Positions 1 through 9,199 of a stretch of DNA of 64,000 nucleotides are shown piece by piece. The stretch is taken from NCBI RefSeq assembly GCF_014646295.1, contig NZ_BMNE01000005.1, positions 101,743 to 165,742 of the forward strand. The letters are read 5' to 3'. The stretch is from Nocardia rhizosphaerihabitans (GTDB lineage Bacteria > Actinomycetota > Actinomycetes > Mycobacteriales > Mycobacteriaceae). The translations under genes and the position numbers were made by a program. The stretch's first letter is position 1. Each line of letters opens with the position of its first letter. The notes beneath the pieces are model-generated. The model searched no databases and was not told the DNA's origin. It saw only the letters and a list, made by a program, of their open reading frames with translations.

Positions 1-446
1 ACCAGGGTCCCGCCGACAGCGGAGGAGCGGTCAGCGGTACCAACCAGATCGCCGAACTGCGCGCGGTACTGGAAGCCATTCTCGCCCACCCCGGCGGCGA
101 GCCGATGCTCATCGAGAGCGATTCCCAGTACGCCATCAAGTGCGCCTCCGAGTGGATCGGCAGCTGGCGGCGCAACGGCTGGCGCACCTCCACCGGCGGT
201 GCGGTGAAGAACGTCGACATCATCAAGCAGATCGACCGTGCCATCACCAGCCGCGAAGGACCGGTGCGCTTCCGCTGGGTCCGCGGGCACGTCGGTAACT
301 ATTTCAACGAACAAGCCGACACACTGGCCGGCGCGGCCGCACGCGAGGCCGCCGCCCGCCCGGCGCAAGCCGAAACCACCAGACCGCGGACCACGGGGAA
401 GCCGGTCGAGCCGGCAGCGCCGTCCGGAACACTCACCCTGTTCTGA
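1..446 (+). CDS. rnhA: Ribonuclease HI, C-terminal part (5' end outside window)
   Basis: Cleaves the RNA strand of RNA-DNA hybrids. The reading frame is open from the window edge, so the gene is partial and lacks its N-terminal catalytic Asp. Visible family residues are the Glu in TNQIAELRAVLEA (active-site Glu), the Asp in ESDSQYAIKC, and the His and final Asp in VRGHVGNYFNEQADTLA. The last 40 residues form an Ala/Pro/Arg-rich tail beyond the usual RNase HI end, probably disordered. A perfect hairpin follows the stop. It converges on the mce operon. Confidence 0.93.
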   Translation, partial: QGPADSGGAVSGTNQIAELRAVLEAILAHPGGEPMLIESDSQYAIKCASEWIGSWRRNGWRTSTGGAVKNVDIIKQIDRAITSREGPVRFRWVRGHVGNYFNEQADTLAGAAAREAAARPAQAETTRPRTTGKPVEPAAPSGTLTLF

Positions 447-479
447 CGAGTCGGCACGACCGGGGTTGGTCCGCACGAA

Positions 480-520
480 AACGCCTCCGGCGGCAGAGTC
501 GCTCTGCCGCCGGAGGCGTT
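480..520. terminator. Bidirectional hairpin between rnhA and the mce operon
   Basis: Perfect 19-bp inverted repeat (480-498 and 502-520) around a 3-nt loop (tcg), just between two converging stop codons. There is no long T run, as is common for actinobacterial terminators. Confidence 0.75.
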
Positions 521-532
521 CGTATCGACAGC

Positions 533-1297
533 TCAGTTGCCGGGAGCAGGCGCGGGCGCGGGCGCCTGCGTCGTCGGCACCGGCTGACCGGGCGCGGCGC
601 CACCGGGGGCCCCGCTGCCGCCCTTGAGCAGCGGCGAATCCAGCTTGCTGACCAGCCACTTGCCGCCGTCGGACTTCTCGAGGGTCATCTCGACGGCGAA
701 CATCATCCGGTCCGGTTCGGTCTGGGTGAAGTTGGTCCGGTACTGGGTCATGGTGACCATGGCCTTGACATCCTCGGTGGTGCCCGAGATGTAGGCACAC
801 TGCACGTCCTCACCGCGGGACTTCACCTGGGCCTGGACCATCGCGCCCTTGAGCGCCTCGCTGGCGTCGCTGAATTCCTTCAGGTAATCGCCGGTGGCCC
901 CCGCCTTCATCGAGGTGATGTAGCCGTCGAGGTCCTTCGAGTAGTCGTAGTTGGCCAGGATGTTGCCGTAGTCGCAGGCCGCCTTCGTCGATTCGGCGAT
1001 GGCGTCGAGCTTGTCGGCCTTGTCGTTGCTCTGCAGGAAGAACACCACGGCCGCGGTGGCCGCGCCGAGCGCAACCACACCGGCCACACCAGCCGCGATC
1101 CAGCCCGTTGAGCTCGATTTCCCCGCAGCGGGGGCCGCCGGTGCATCCGCAGGCGCGGGCACCGTCGCCGCCTTGACGGTCGGAGCGTCGCCCTCCGGCG
1201 TTGCGGCCGCACCCTCGACGGTGGGCTCAGACTTGGCCAGATCGGGCTTGTCCGCCGTCGAAGCGTCCTTCTTGCTCTCGGCGTCGTCGCTGGTCAT
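533..1297 (-). CDS. Mce-associated membrane protein
   Basis: A 254-residue protein of the Mas type that typically closes mce operons and helps stabilise the Mce complex. Start chosen at the ATG giving MTSDDAESKK; the open frame runs further upstream but that part looks non-coding. The first 75 residues are acidic/Ala-Pro-rich and cytosolic. One membrane helix (WIAAGVAGVVALGAATAAVV) follows, then an extracytoplasmic SnoaL/NTF2-like domain and a short Pro/Ala tail. It sits 130 nt downstream of mceF in the same direction. Membership of the Mas group is from position and architecture, not from a search. Confidence 0.75.
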   Translation of the reverse strand: MTSDDAESKKDASTADKPDLAKSEPTVEGAAATPEGDAPTVKAATVPAPADAPAAPAAGKSSSTGWIAAGVAGVVALGAATAAVVFFLQSNDKADKLDAIAESTKAACDYGNILANYDYSKDLDGYITSMKAGATGDYLKEFSDASEALKGAMVQAQVKSRGEDVQCAYISGTTEDVKAMVTMTQYRTNFTQTEPDRMMFAVEMTLEKSDGGKWLVSKLDSPLLKGGSGAPGGAAPGQPVPTTQAPAPAPAPGN

Positions 1298-1427
1298 CGA
1301 ATCAATCCTGCTCTTTCCCGGCACGCAAATCGCACCGATATCGTTCGTGGGCCCGTGAGCCGGACCACACGCTCTCCCCAGCGAGTATGCCCGGTCCGGT
1401 GCGTGCGCGTCCGGGCCGGGCATCAAC

Positions 1428-2606
1428 TCAGTTCGCCGGGATGGGTGTCCGCTCGTTCGGATCGACCCCAGGCGGCATCTGCGCGCCGTTGTTCGGCACG
1501 TTCGGTCGCGGCGCGTTTGCCGAACCGCGGATCTGCTGATCGGCGGGCGGGTTGACGCAGTAGTTCCACTTCGGGATGGACCCGTCCTGGACTTCCTCGT
1601 TGCGCCGGTATTCCGTCGCGTAGTAGCACGTCGGACGCGGCCAGATGTCGATGATGGTGTGGAACTCGCCGTCGTGCGCCGGAGCGGAGATCGAGTCCAG
1701 ACCCAACGCAAGGGACGGGAACAGCAGCCGCAGCGCGGGCTGACGCAGCTGCGCCGCCCTGGTGATGGTCACGAAGTTGGCCGCCAGGCTACTGATCGGA
1801 TCGGCTGTCTTGTCCAGGACAGCGCCGAGCGCCTCGAACTGGGCAGGCGCGTTGTCCAGGACGCCCTGCAGCTCCGCGTTGGCGTTGTTGAACTGCGCGA
1901 GCAGCGTGCCCGAGTTGCTGGTCAGTGTCTGCAGATCGGGCTGGGCGTGCGAGGTGGTCTCGGCAATCACCCGCAGATTCGCGATCAGGTTCACCGTCTG
2001 CGGCAGCAGGTTGTCCAGACCGGCCACCACCAGGCTGACCCCGTTGATGAGACCACGCAGCTGATCGGGACCACCACCGAGCGCGATGTCGAGCTCGTTC
2101 AGGATCGTCTTGAACTGCTGCGGGTCCACCTGCGAGATCAGCGCGCTGGTGTCGTCGAGCACGGCCCACACCGGGGTCGGCGTCTTGATCTGCTCGGGGT
2201 TGAACTTGATCACCGCGCCGTCGGCGAGGAACGGGCCGACATCGGTCTTCGGACGGAAATCGATGTACTGCTCGCCCGCCGCCGACAGCGCCGCCACCTG
2301 GATCATGGTGTCGACCGGGATCTTGTAGCTCTTGTCGATCTGCGCCCTGACCGCGATCGCCTGACCCTGGTCGATCAGCTCGACGGTGCTGACCTTGCCG
2401 ATCCGGTGCCCGCGCAGGGTCACGTCGTTGCCCGGCTGCAGACCGCCGGAGCGGTCCAGATTGACCGTCACCTCGTACTCGGACCGCAGCGGGTTCACCC
2501 GCATGACGTTGACCAGCAGGTAGGTCGCGCCGACGATCAGCACGACCACCAGGGCCGCGTTCGCCAGCACGATCTTGCTACCGAAGAACTTCTTCGCCTT
2601 GCTCAT
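1428..2606 (-). CDS. mceF: MCE family protein MceF
   Basis: Last of six Mce substrate-binding subunits (392 aa). An N-terminal membrane anchor (IVLANAALVVVLIVGATYLL) is followed by the MlaD/MCE domain (YEVTVNLDRSGGLQPGNDVT, then RGHRIGKVSTVEL) at roughly residues 38-115, and a long helical region that in known Mce proteins builds the hexameric lipid tunnel. The C-terminal 60 residues are Pro/Asn-rich. The start overlaps the mceE stop by 4 nt (ATGA), so the two are translationally coupled. The substrate (sterol, fatty acid or other lipid) cannot be told from sequence alone. Confidence 0.9.
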   Translation of the reverse strand: MSKAKKFFGSKIVLANAALVVVLIVGATYLLVNVMRVNPLRSEYEVTVNLDRSGGLQPGNDVTLRGHRIGKVSTVELIDQGQAIAVRAQIDKSYKIPVDTMIQVAALSAAGEQYIDFRPKTDVGPFLADGAVIKFNPEQIKTPTPVWAVLDDTSALISQVDPQQFKTILNELDIALGGGPDQLRGLINGVSLVVAGLDNLLPQTVNLIANLRVIAETTSHAQPDLQTLTSNSGTLLAQFNNANAELQGVLDNAPAQFEALGAVLDKTADPISSLAANFVTITRAAQLRQPALRLLFPSLALGLDSISAPAHDGEFHTIIDIWPRPTCYYATEYRRNEEVQDGSIPKWNYCVNPPADQQIRGSANAPRPNVPNNGAQMPPGVDPNERTPIPAN

Positions 2607-3706
2607 CGGTGGCCTCCCACTCGGCCCTGAACGATCTGCAGCACCTGGATGAAGGTGCCGACGAAATCGTTCACGTCCTTGAGATCCGGGAACTTGCTGT
2701 TCGCCGGATCGGTCAGCAACCCGATGTCGAGGTTGGTCAGCGTCGCGTACGGCGCGAGCGACTTGCCCTGGAACGTCTGGTTCGCGCCGGGGCGGATCGC
2801 GTGCAGCTGATCCATGACGTAACCGAAGTCGTCACCGGTCGCGGCCAGCGCGTTCATCAGGTTGTCCAGGTTGGTGAGCAGCTCGGAGAGCTGATCACCG
2901 GTGGTGTTGGAGTAGTCGCCGAGGGCGGCGCTGGCCGTGGCCACCTTGGTGAGCAGATCGCCGATCGCCCTGTTGTTCTCGGCGATGGCGCCGATGGCCT
3001 GCGGCAGGGTGTCGGCCACCTGACCCAGTTGGGTCTTGTTGTTCTCGATGGTGTTGGCCAGGGTGTTGAACTCGGTGAGCACCGTGTCGACCCTGGCGCT
3101 GTTGTTGTTCAATTCGCCGATGACACCGGTCATCTCGGTGATCAGGTGCGCCAGATTGCCGCCCTGGCCGTTGAGGATCGAGCCGAGTTCGGTGCCGAGC
3201 CTGCTCAGGCTGGCCACGCCGCCGCCGTTGAACAGCATCGACACCGAGATCAGCAGCTCTTCGACAGTGGCTCCCGCCGAGGTGAACTCGCGGGTGAGCG
3301 TGTCACCGTCCTGCAGGGCGGCGCCCCCGCTGGTGTCGTCCTTCGGCTTGGACAGCGCGATGAAGACGTCACCGAGGGGAGTGGCCTGACGCAGCTCGGC
3401 CGTGCTGCCCTTGGGCAGCTGGATGTCCGTGCTGATCTGCATGTCGACGACGGCCTGGAAATTCTTGGTCGAGATGTCGGAAACCACACCGACATCGGAA
3501 CCACCGATCTTGACCTTGGCCTGATCAGGCAGGTTCAGCGCGTTGTCGAACACCGCGTGAATCGTGTAGGTATCGCCTTCGGCGCCCGGCTTGGGCAGCG
3601 GCAGATCCTCCACGGTGAAACCGCAGCCGGAGGTGATCGCCACCGTGGCCGTCGCGGCCGCGGCGACGAGCGCGCGGCGGGCTTTCATCGTCATACGTAG
3701 GGTCAT
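2603..3706 (-). CDS. mceE: MCE family lipoprotein MceE (LprK-like)
   Basis: Fifth Mce subunit, 367 aa, anchored as a lipoprotein: basic N-terminus, hydrophobic stretch and a Cys at residue 28 (AITSGC) followed by GFTVEDLPLPKPG, typical of MceE/LprK. MCE domain at about residues 45-125 (YTIHAVFDNALNLPDQAKVKIGG), then a long Asn/Leu-rich helical region with heptad character. It overlaps mceD and mceF by 4 nt on each side. Expected at the outer face of the cytoplasmic membrane as part of the lipid-import tunnel. Confidence 0.9.
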   Translation of the reverse strand: MTLRMTMKARRALVAAAATATVAITSGCGFTVEDLPLPKPGAEGDTYTIHAVFDNALNLPDQAKVKIGGSDVGVVSDISTKNFQAVVDMQISTDIQLPKGSTAELRQATPLGDVFIALSKPKDDTSGGAALQDGDTLTREFTSAGATVEELLISVSMLFNGGGVASLSRLGTELGSILNGQGGNLAHLITEMTGVIGELNNNSARVDTVLTEFNTLANTIENNKTQLGQVADTLPQAIGAIAENNRAIGDLLTKVATASAALGDYSNTTGDQLSELLTNLDNLMNALAATGDDFGYVMDQLHAIRPGANQTFQGKSLAPYATLTNLDIGLLTDPANSKFPDLKDVNDFVGTFIQVLQIVQGRVGGHR

Positions 3707-4812
3707 TTCGTCAGTCCGAGCAGTGCGGCAGTCAGGCCATAGTCAGGGCCGAAATCCTGCATGTTTCCGGAACGGCAGCCATCGGACTTCATCTGGATCC
3801 GCTCACAGAACACGCTGACGATCTCGCCCGAGAGGGCGGTACCGATCAACCCGTGCAGGCGGACGAAGCCCTTCTCCTTGTTTATCGCGCCGTCGATGTT
3901 CTGCATCAGCAGCGGGACGATGTCGACGATCTCGACCATCGCGCCCGAGTTCGCGCGCAGCTGGTTGGTGACGTTGGTCAGACCGGTCAGCGAGGTGGAC
4001 AGCTCGTCGGCGTGCTCACCGAAGGTCGTCGAGGTGTTGGCCAGGAACTGGTTGAGCTGGTCCAGGGTGGCCTGCAGGCCGGGAGCCTGTTCGGCCAGCA
4101 GCCCCGACATGGCGGTCACCCTGTTGCTGAAATCGCGGACCGACTGATCGTTGTCGGCCAGCATCGTCGTCAGCTCGTTGAGCTTGATGATGATGTTGGA
4201 GATGGCGTCCTTGTTGTCGACACCGACCTTCAGCGCGCTCGAGAGCGCGTCGAGGGTTTCGCGGATTCGCTGACCGTTGCCGTTGAGCACCGGGTAGAGC
4301 ACCCGGCCCGAGAGCGGGCCGAGTCCTTCCTGGCCGGGTTCGGGCTTCAGGGCGGCGGAGAACTGGTCGATGGTCTTGATCATCGTGTCCAGCTCGACCG
4401 GGGTCCTGGTATTGGCCTTGGTCAGGTGCTGACCGGACTTCATCGCCTCACCGCCGGTGTAGGGCGGGGAGATCTCGATGTGGCGGTCGGTGACGATCGA
4501 GGGCGAGATGATCGCGGCGATCGCGTCTTTCGGGATCTTCACGCCGGCGTCGATGGTCATGTGGACCTCGACGTAGGTGCCCTTGGGGATGATCTTGTCG
4601 ACCTTGCCCACCGCGAGGCCGAGGACCATGATCTCGTTGCCCTCGTACATGCCCGCGATGTTCTCGAAGTCGGCGGTGATCTTGGTCGAGCGGCCGAGCG
4701 CGTCGTTCACCTGGCCGGGCAGCAGCGAGCAGCTGCCCAGGGTCAGTGCGGTGGCGCCGATCATCAGGGATCGGGCCAGCGTCTTGCCGCGGAACTTGGA
4801 AGTCAGTTTCAT
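3703..4812 (-). CDS. mceD: MCE family protein MceD, probable lipoprotein
   Basis: Fourth Mce subunit (369 aa). The ATG giving MKLTSKFRGK was chosen because it overlaps the mceC stop by 4 nt (GGATGA); a longer upstream frame is inside mceC. The N-terminus has a signal segment ending in LTLGSC with Cys at residue 28, a plausible lipobox, so this operon seems to encode two adjacent lipoprotein-type subunits (MceD and MceE). MCE domain at about residues 40-120 (KITADFENIAGMYEGNEIMV), then a long helical part. Confidence 0.88.
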   Translation of the reverse strand: MKLTSKFRGKTLARSLMIGATALTLGSCSLLPGQVNDALGRSTKITADFENIAGMYEGNEIMVLGLAVGKVDKIIPKGTYVEVHMTIDAGVKIPKDAIAAIISPSIVTDRHIEISPPYTGGEAMKSGQHLTKANTRTPVELDTMIKTIDQFSAALKPEPGQEGLGPLSGRVLYPVLNGNGQRIRETLDALSSALKVGVDNKDAISNIIIKLNELTTMLADNDQSVRDFSNRVTAMSGLLAEQAPGLQATLDQLNQFLANTSTTFGEHADELSTSLTGLTNVTNQLRANSGAMVEIVDIVPLLMQNIDGAINKEKGFVRLHGLIGTALSGEIVSVFCERIQMKSDGCRSGNMQDFGPDYGLTAALLGLTK

Positions 4813-5804
4813 CCTGCGCACCCCTGGATCACCTGAACGAAGCACAGCCAGTTGTCGGGGAACAACCACGGCAGCGAGACGTCGCCGTAGTTGCCGTTGC
4901 CGAGCGCGTTGTTGAAATAGCGCGCCGTCGGCTGGCCGATCTGCAGCAGCTTGTCGAGATTGTCCTTGTTCTTCTGCAGACCCTCGGCCATCGTGTTGAG
5001 CTGACCGATGGTGCCGCCGAACTGATCACCGTTCTCGGCGCCGATCTCCTCCAGCTGACGGGTCAGCGTGGCGATGTTGTCGAGCAGCTGACGCAGCAGG
5101 TTCTGCCGTTCCATCACCCGGTTGGCGATGGCCTCGCCCTGGGTGATGACCAGCAGGATGCTGTTGCGGTTGTCGGCCAGCAGCTGGGTGACCCGGTTGA
5201 GGTCCTTGAGCAGGCTGTCGACCTCGGTCTTGCGCCGGTCGACGACCTTGGCCAGCGCGCCGACACTGTCGAGCGCCTGCGCGACGAGCTCCGGCGATTC
5301 GCCGAGCTGGCTGTTGATCGTGTTGAGCGAGGCGGCCAGCTTCTTGGTGTCGAGTTCCTCGAACTTCGGCGTACCGACCTGCACGACATCGGCGATGTCG
5401 TAGGGCACGTCGGTGTTGCTGCGCGGGATGGTCTTGCCCTTCAGGCCCGACCCGTCACCCGGCTGCAGGTCGACGTAGCGGGCGCCGAGCAGCGTGGCCA
5501 TCTTGATCGCGGCGTGCGCGTCGGGACCGAACTTCAGCGAGTTGTCCACGTCGAGGGTGACCACCACGTGATCGCCCTCGATCCGCGCACCGGTGACAGT
5601 GCCGACCTGCACACCCGAGACCGCGACCTTGTCGCCGGTCTTGATGCCCGCGGCCTGCACGAACTCCGCCTCGATCGACTGCCTGCCGATACCGATGAAC
5701 TGGTAGACGGTGGAACCGACCAGCAGCAGCACGATGGCCAGCGAACCGATGACACCGAGCCAGAAGTTGCGATTGCCGAGGAAGGTCTTCTTCAGCTTGC
5801 TCAT
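4809..5804 (-). CDS. mceC: MCE family protein MceC
   Basis: Third Mce subunit, 331 aa. Start chosen at MSKLKKTFLG because this ATG overlaps the mceB stop by 4 nt; 30 upstream in-frame residues lie within mceB and look like out-of-frame sequence. A single N-terminal membrane helix (LGVIGSLAIVLLLVGSTVY) precedes the MCE domain (EAEFVQAAGIKTGDKVAVSG, VQVGTVTGARIEGDHV) and a helical region rich in Leu/Asn/Gln. Confidence 0.9.
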   Translation of the reverse strand: MSKLKKTFLGNRNFWLGVIGSLAIVLLLVGSTVYQFIGIGRQSIEAEFVQAAGIKTGDKVAVSGVQVGTVTGARIEGDHVVVTLDVDNSLKFGPDAHAAIKMATLLGARYVDLQPGDGSGLKGKTIPRSNTDVPYDIADVVQVGTPKFEELDTKKLAASLNTINSQLGESPELVAQALDSVGALAKVVDRRKTEVDSLLKDLNRVTQLLADNRNSILLVITQGEAIANRVMERQNLLRQLLDNIATLTRQLEEIGAENGDQFGGTIGQLNTMAEGLQKNKDNLDKLLQIGQPTARYFNNALGNGNYGDVSLPWLFPDNWLCFVQVIQGCAG

Positions 5805-6826
5805 CTGCAGACCTCCGAGTGGGAGGTGCCACCGATCTGGCTGAACAGACCGCGCGGGAAGAGGACACCGTAGAGCGAGACGTCCAGGCCACACAGGTAG
5901 GCGTTGGCGTGGGTGCCCTCGGAGGTCATCCGGCCCAGGTCGGCGAGCATCGACGGCATGTCGATCGCGACCTGGTCGAGCTTGGCGCCGTTGGCCAGCA
6001 GCAGGGTCAGCGCCGCGGTGGACGAGTTCTGCGCCGCCGCCAGCTGGGGCTGGATCTTGCCGACCATGCCGACCAGCGAGGTCGTCGCGTCGGCGAGCAC
6101 GACCGTGGAGGCCTGCAGCGACTGTCCCTGTTCGTAGAGCCCGCCGATCAGCGCCCGGGTCTGGGTAACCAGGGTCTCCAATTCATCCCCTCGCTTGGCC
6201 AACCCGGCCATCACACCGGACAGGTTGGTGATCACGTCGGACAGAATCGCGTCCCGACGCTGGAAATCCGAGGCCAGCTGCGCCGCCTGGACGATGAAGG
6301 ACGACAGCGAGACCCCGTCGCCCTGCAGCGCCTGGATCAGCGTCTCCGACATGGCGTTGACCTCGGCCGGCTCCAGCGCCTGGAACAGCGGCTGGAAACC
6401 GTTGAGCAGCGCGGAGATGTCGAACGAGGGCTCGGTGCGGTCGATCGGGATGACCGAACCACTCTTCAGTGCCTGCGGGCTCGGCGCCTTGCCCGGGGTC
6501 AGCGCGACGTAGCGCTGACCGATCAGGTTCTGGTACCTGACCAGGGCCTTGGTGTCGTCGAAGACCGTCTGGTCGCTCTGCACGATGAACGACACCTTGG
6601 CGTCGTTCTTGCCGTCGAGCTCGATCTTTTCGACCTTGCCGACGCGCACGCCCGCCATGCGGACATCGTCGCCGGGCCGCAGGCCCAGGACATCGGTGAA
6701 GATCGCGGTGTACTTGCGGGTGTCTCCGTCGACCGTGCGGGCGAGCGTGTTCCACACGACCACGATGACCAGCAGAGAGACGAGTGCGAAGATACTGAAC
6801 CCGATCAGTGGCTTGCGGATACTCAT
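5801..6826 (-). CDS. mceB: MCE family protein MceB
   Basis: Second Mce subunit, 341 aa. N-terminal membrane anchor (LIGFSIFALVSLLVIVVVW), MCE domain with the typical LRPGDDVRMAGVRVGKVEKI segment at about residues 48-70, then a helical region. A Cys pair near the end (YLCGLDVSLYG and HSEVCR) is common in Mce B/C proteins. It overlaps mceA upstream and mceC downstream by 4 nt (ATGA), so the block mceA-F is translationally coupled. Confidence 0.9.
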   Translation of the reverse strand: MSIRKPLIGFSIFALVSLLVIVVVWNTLARTVDGDTRKYTAIFTDVLGLRPGDDVRMAGVRVGKVEKIELDGKNDAKVSFIVQSDQTVFDDTKALVRYQNLIGQRYVALTPGKAPSPQALKSGSVIPIDRTEPSFDISALLNGFQPLFQALEPAEVNAMSETLIQALQGDGVSLSSFIVQAAQLASDFQRRDAILSDVITNLSGVMAGLAKRGDELETLVTQTRALIGGLYEQGQSLQASTVVLADATTSLVGMVGKIQPQLAAAQNSSTAALTLLLANGAKLDQVAIDMPSMLADLGRMTSEGTHANAYLCGLDVSLYGVLFPRGLFSQIGGTSHSEVCR

Positions 6827-8322
6827 GCGCCACCCCCGTTTTCGGACACTTGCAGGGTTCCGCCCTTCAAAATCGGACCGAGCAGCAGGAATTCGGATGC
6901 CGTCGGCTTACGCCCCAGCAGTTGAGTCATCGCCGCGTCGCCCTGATAGGAGATCGGCTTGCCGGTGGTCGCCGGCTGTTCCGGCGCCGCGGCGGGCGCG
7001 GCCGCCGGAGCGGGCGCGCCACCGAGCACACCGGGCAGACCCGGAATCTGGATCGACGGAACCAGGCCCTCGAGCGGCGTACCGGCGAACGGCTTCACCT
7101 CGGTGCCGTTGGCCGTCTGCATCGGCGCGATGCCCGGCGTGGTGAGGCCCGGGATCTCGGGCATGCCCGGGATCGCCACCAGCGGCGGCAGTCCGGCGGC
7201 CGAGTCGAGCGCGCGGGGGCGCACGCTCTCCGGCAGCGGCGGCAGGCTGACCTCGGCGGGCGCGGTGAAGCAGCTCGGTCCGAGCAGGTCGCCGTAGCGC
7301 GGGCAGTCCGCGACGGTGTTCGGCTGGTACGGGGTGAACGTCAGACCCGCGTTCCACACCATCTGCTTGCCCGAGGGGCCGCCGTGGAAGGTGGTGTTCA
7401 GCTTGGCCAGCGAGGGGCCGAACACGTCGAAGGTCTTGGTGATCGCGGCCGGATCGTTGGCGACGGCCCCCAGGGTGGCGTTCATGCCGGTGGTGACCTC
7501 CTTGCCGACATCGGGGTTGGCCGCGAACAGGTCGTTGACCCGGTCGGTGGTGGCGCTGGCACCGGCGAGCAGCGCGATCAGCTGGTCGCGCTTGGTCGCG
7601 ATGGTGTTCGCGGTCTGCACCGAGCTGCCGAGCACGTCGAGCAGTTCCGGCGCCGACGCGTTGAGCGCGTGCGCCGAGGCCGAGAAATTGTCAAGCATGC
7701 CGCCCAGGTTCGGGCCCGCATCGGCGACGGTGGTCAGCCAGTGGTCGAGGCGCTGGATGGTGGAGCCGGGCACCCGGCCGCTGCCGTCGAGCGCCTGGGT
7801 GAGGGTGCCGAGCACCCGGCCGAGCTGCACCGGGTCGACCTCGTTGAGGATGTCGCGCACCGTGGTGAGCGTGTCCTGCAGCGCGATGGTGCCCTGGCTG
7901 GTGTCCTCGGGGATCTGCGAGCCCTCGTGCAGGTACTGGTTGGACGCGCCGTTGAAGACCAGCTCGACCGAGGTGACCGCGAACAGGTTGCTCGGCACGA
8001 CACGGGCGGTGACGTTGGCCGGGATGTCGCCGGCGAACTCGGGCTTGAGCTCGATGTTCACCTTCTGCACCGCGCCCTTGTCGACGATCTCGACGTCCTT
8101 GACGACGCCGACGAGCACCCCGCGGAACTTCACGTCGGCGTCCGAGGGCAGACCGTCACCGGTCGTCGACAGGTTGGCGGCCACATTGACCTTGGGCACG
8201 AAATAGCCCTGGTACCTGGCCATCAGGAAACCGAGAATCACCGCGAAGACGGCGAGACCACAGATGCCGGCGATGTAGAGCTGTTTCATCGTGGGACCGC
8301 GCCCACTGGGATCGATGATCAT
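6823..8322 (-). CDS. mceA: MCE family protein MceA
   Basis: First Mce subunit, 499 aa. It starts 7 nt after the yrbEB stop; an internal ATG (MKQLYIAGIC) 11 codons in is an alternative start. N-terminal anchor (LYIAGICGLAVFAVILGFLM), MCE domain (VNVAANLSTTGDGLPSDADV, KFRGVLVGVVKDVEIV), helical region to about residue 330, then a Pro/Ala-rich C-terminal extension of about 150 residues (PAPAAAPAAAPEQPATT), longer than in the other subunits and probably disordered. Confidence 0.9.
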   Translation of the reverse strand: MIIDPSGRGPTMKQLYIAGICGLAVFAVILGFLMARYQGYFVPKVNVAANLSTTGDGLPSDADVKFRGVLVGVVKDVEIVDKGAVQKVNIELKPEFAGDIPANVTARVVPSNLFAVTSVELVFNGASNQYLHEGSQIPEDTSQGTIALQDTLTTVRDILNEVDPVQLGRVLGTLTQALDGSGRVPGSTIQRLDHWLTTVADAGPNLGGMLDNFSASAHALNASAPELLDVLGSSVQTANTIATKRDQLIALLAGASATTDRVNDLFAANPDVGKEVTTGMNATLGAVANDPAAITKTFDVFGPSLAKLNTTFHGGPSGKQMVWNAGLTFTPYQPNTVADCPRYGDLLGPSCFTAPAEVSLPPLPESVRPRALDSAAGLPPLVAIPGMPEIPGLTTPGIAPMQTANGTEVKPFAGTPLEGLVPSIQIPGLPGVLGGAPAPAAAPAAAPEQPATTGKPISYQGDAAMTQLLGRKPTASEFLLLGPILKGGTLQVSENGGGA

Positions 8323-8329
8323 CGCGCGC

Positions 8330-9196
8330 CTACCCCGAGATCCTGATTCCGGGGTCGACGCCCCAGATCGCCAATGTCATGAACAGGTCGGCGAACACGA
8401 CCAGGATGATGCACATCTTGATCGCGCGGCCGGCCGCGACGCCGACGCCTTCGGGACCACCCGAGGCGAAGAAGCCGTAGTAGCACTGGATGAACGTCGT
8501 GATCATGACGAACACCACCGCTTTGAGCAGCGAGTACAGCACGTCGGTCGGCACCAGGAATTGGTAGAAGTAGTGTGAGTACGTACCGGCTGCTGTTCCG
8601 CCGATCAATTGCACGGTGATCGAGCAGGACACGTACGCCATCACCAGGCCGATGCAATACAGCGGCACGATCGCGATGACCGCCGCCATCATCCTGGTGC
8701 TGACCAGGTAGGGCAGCGGGCGGATGGCGATCGAGTCGAGCGCGTCGATCTCCTCGGAGATGCGCATGGCGCCGAGCTGGGCGGTGAATCGACAACCCGC
8801 CTGTGCCGCGAAGGCCAGCGCCGCGAGCAGCGGGCCGAGCTCACGGGTGGTGGCGAAGGCCGAGATGGCGCCGGTGATCGGGCTCAGGCCGAGCAGGTTC
8901 AGCGAGGTGTGGCCCTGGATGGCCACCGTCATGCCGCCGAAGGCGCTGATGATCAGGATGACGCCGATGGTGCCACCACCGACGACGATGTTGCCGTTAC
9001 CCCACGTGACGTCGGAGAGCAGCCGCCAGATCTCCTTCGGGTACTGCTTGAACGCCAGCGGGATCGAGCCGACGGAGCGCAGGAAGAAGAAGACCTGGTG
9101 ACCGAGGCGGGCGAGCAGGTCGACCGGCGCCTTGCCCGCCGCCCGGAGTTGGCGTAGCGGCCGCAGCAGCGGGGGTACGTATGTTGAAGATGACAT
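8330..9196 (-). CDS. MlaE-family ABC transporter permease YrbEB
   Basis: 288-residue integral membrane protein of the MlaE/YrbE family, one of the two permease halves of the Mce importer. Four to five hydrophobic segments are visible, with the family region SPITGAISAFATTRELGPLL and the EIDALDSIAIRPLPYLV loop thought to contact the ATPase. It begins 3 nt after the yrbEA stop (gcc then ATG), so the two are coupled. No MceG/MlaF ATPase gene is in the operon; as in mycobacteria it is presumably encoded elsewhere. Confidence 0.92.
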   Translation of the reverse strand: MSSSTYVPPLLRPLRQLRAAGKAPVDLLARLGHQVFFFLRSVGSIPLAFKQYPKEIWRLLSDVTWGNGNIVVGGGTIGVILIISAFGGMTVAIQGHTSLNLLGLSPITGAISAFATTRELGPLLAALAFAAQAGCRFTAQLGAMRISEEIDALDSIAIRPLPYLVSTRMMAAVIAIVPLYCIGLVMAYVSCSITVQLIGGTAAGTYSHYFYQFLVPTDVLYSLLKAVVFVMITTFIQCYYGFFASGGPEGVGVAAGRAIKMCIILVVFADLFMTLAIWGVDPGIRISG

Positions 9197-9199
9197 GGC

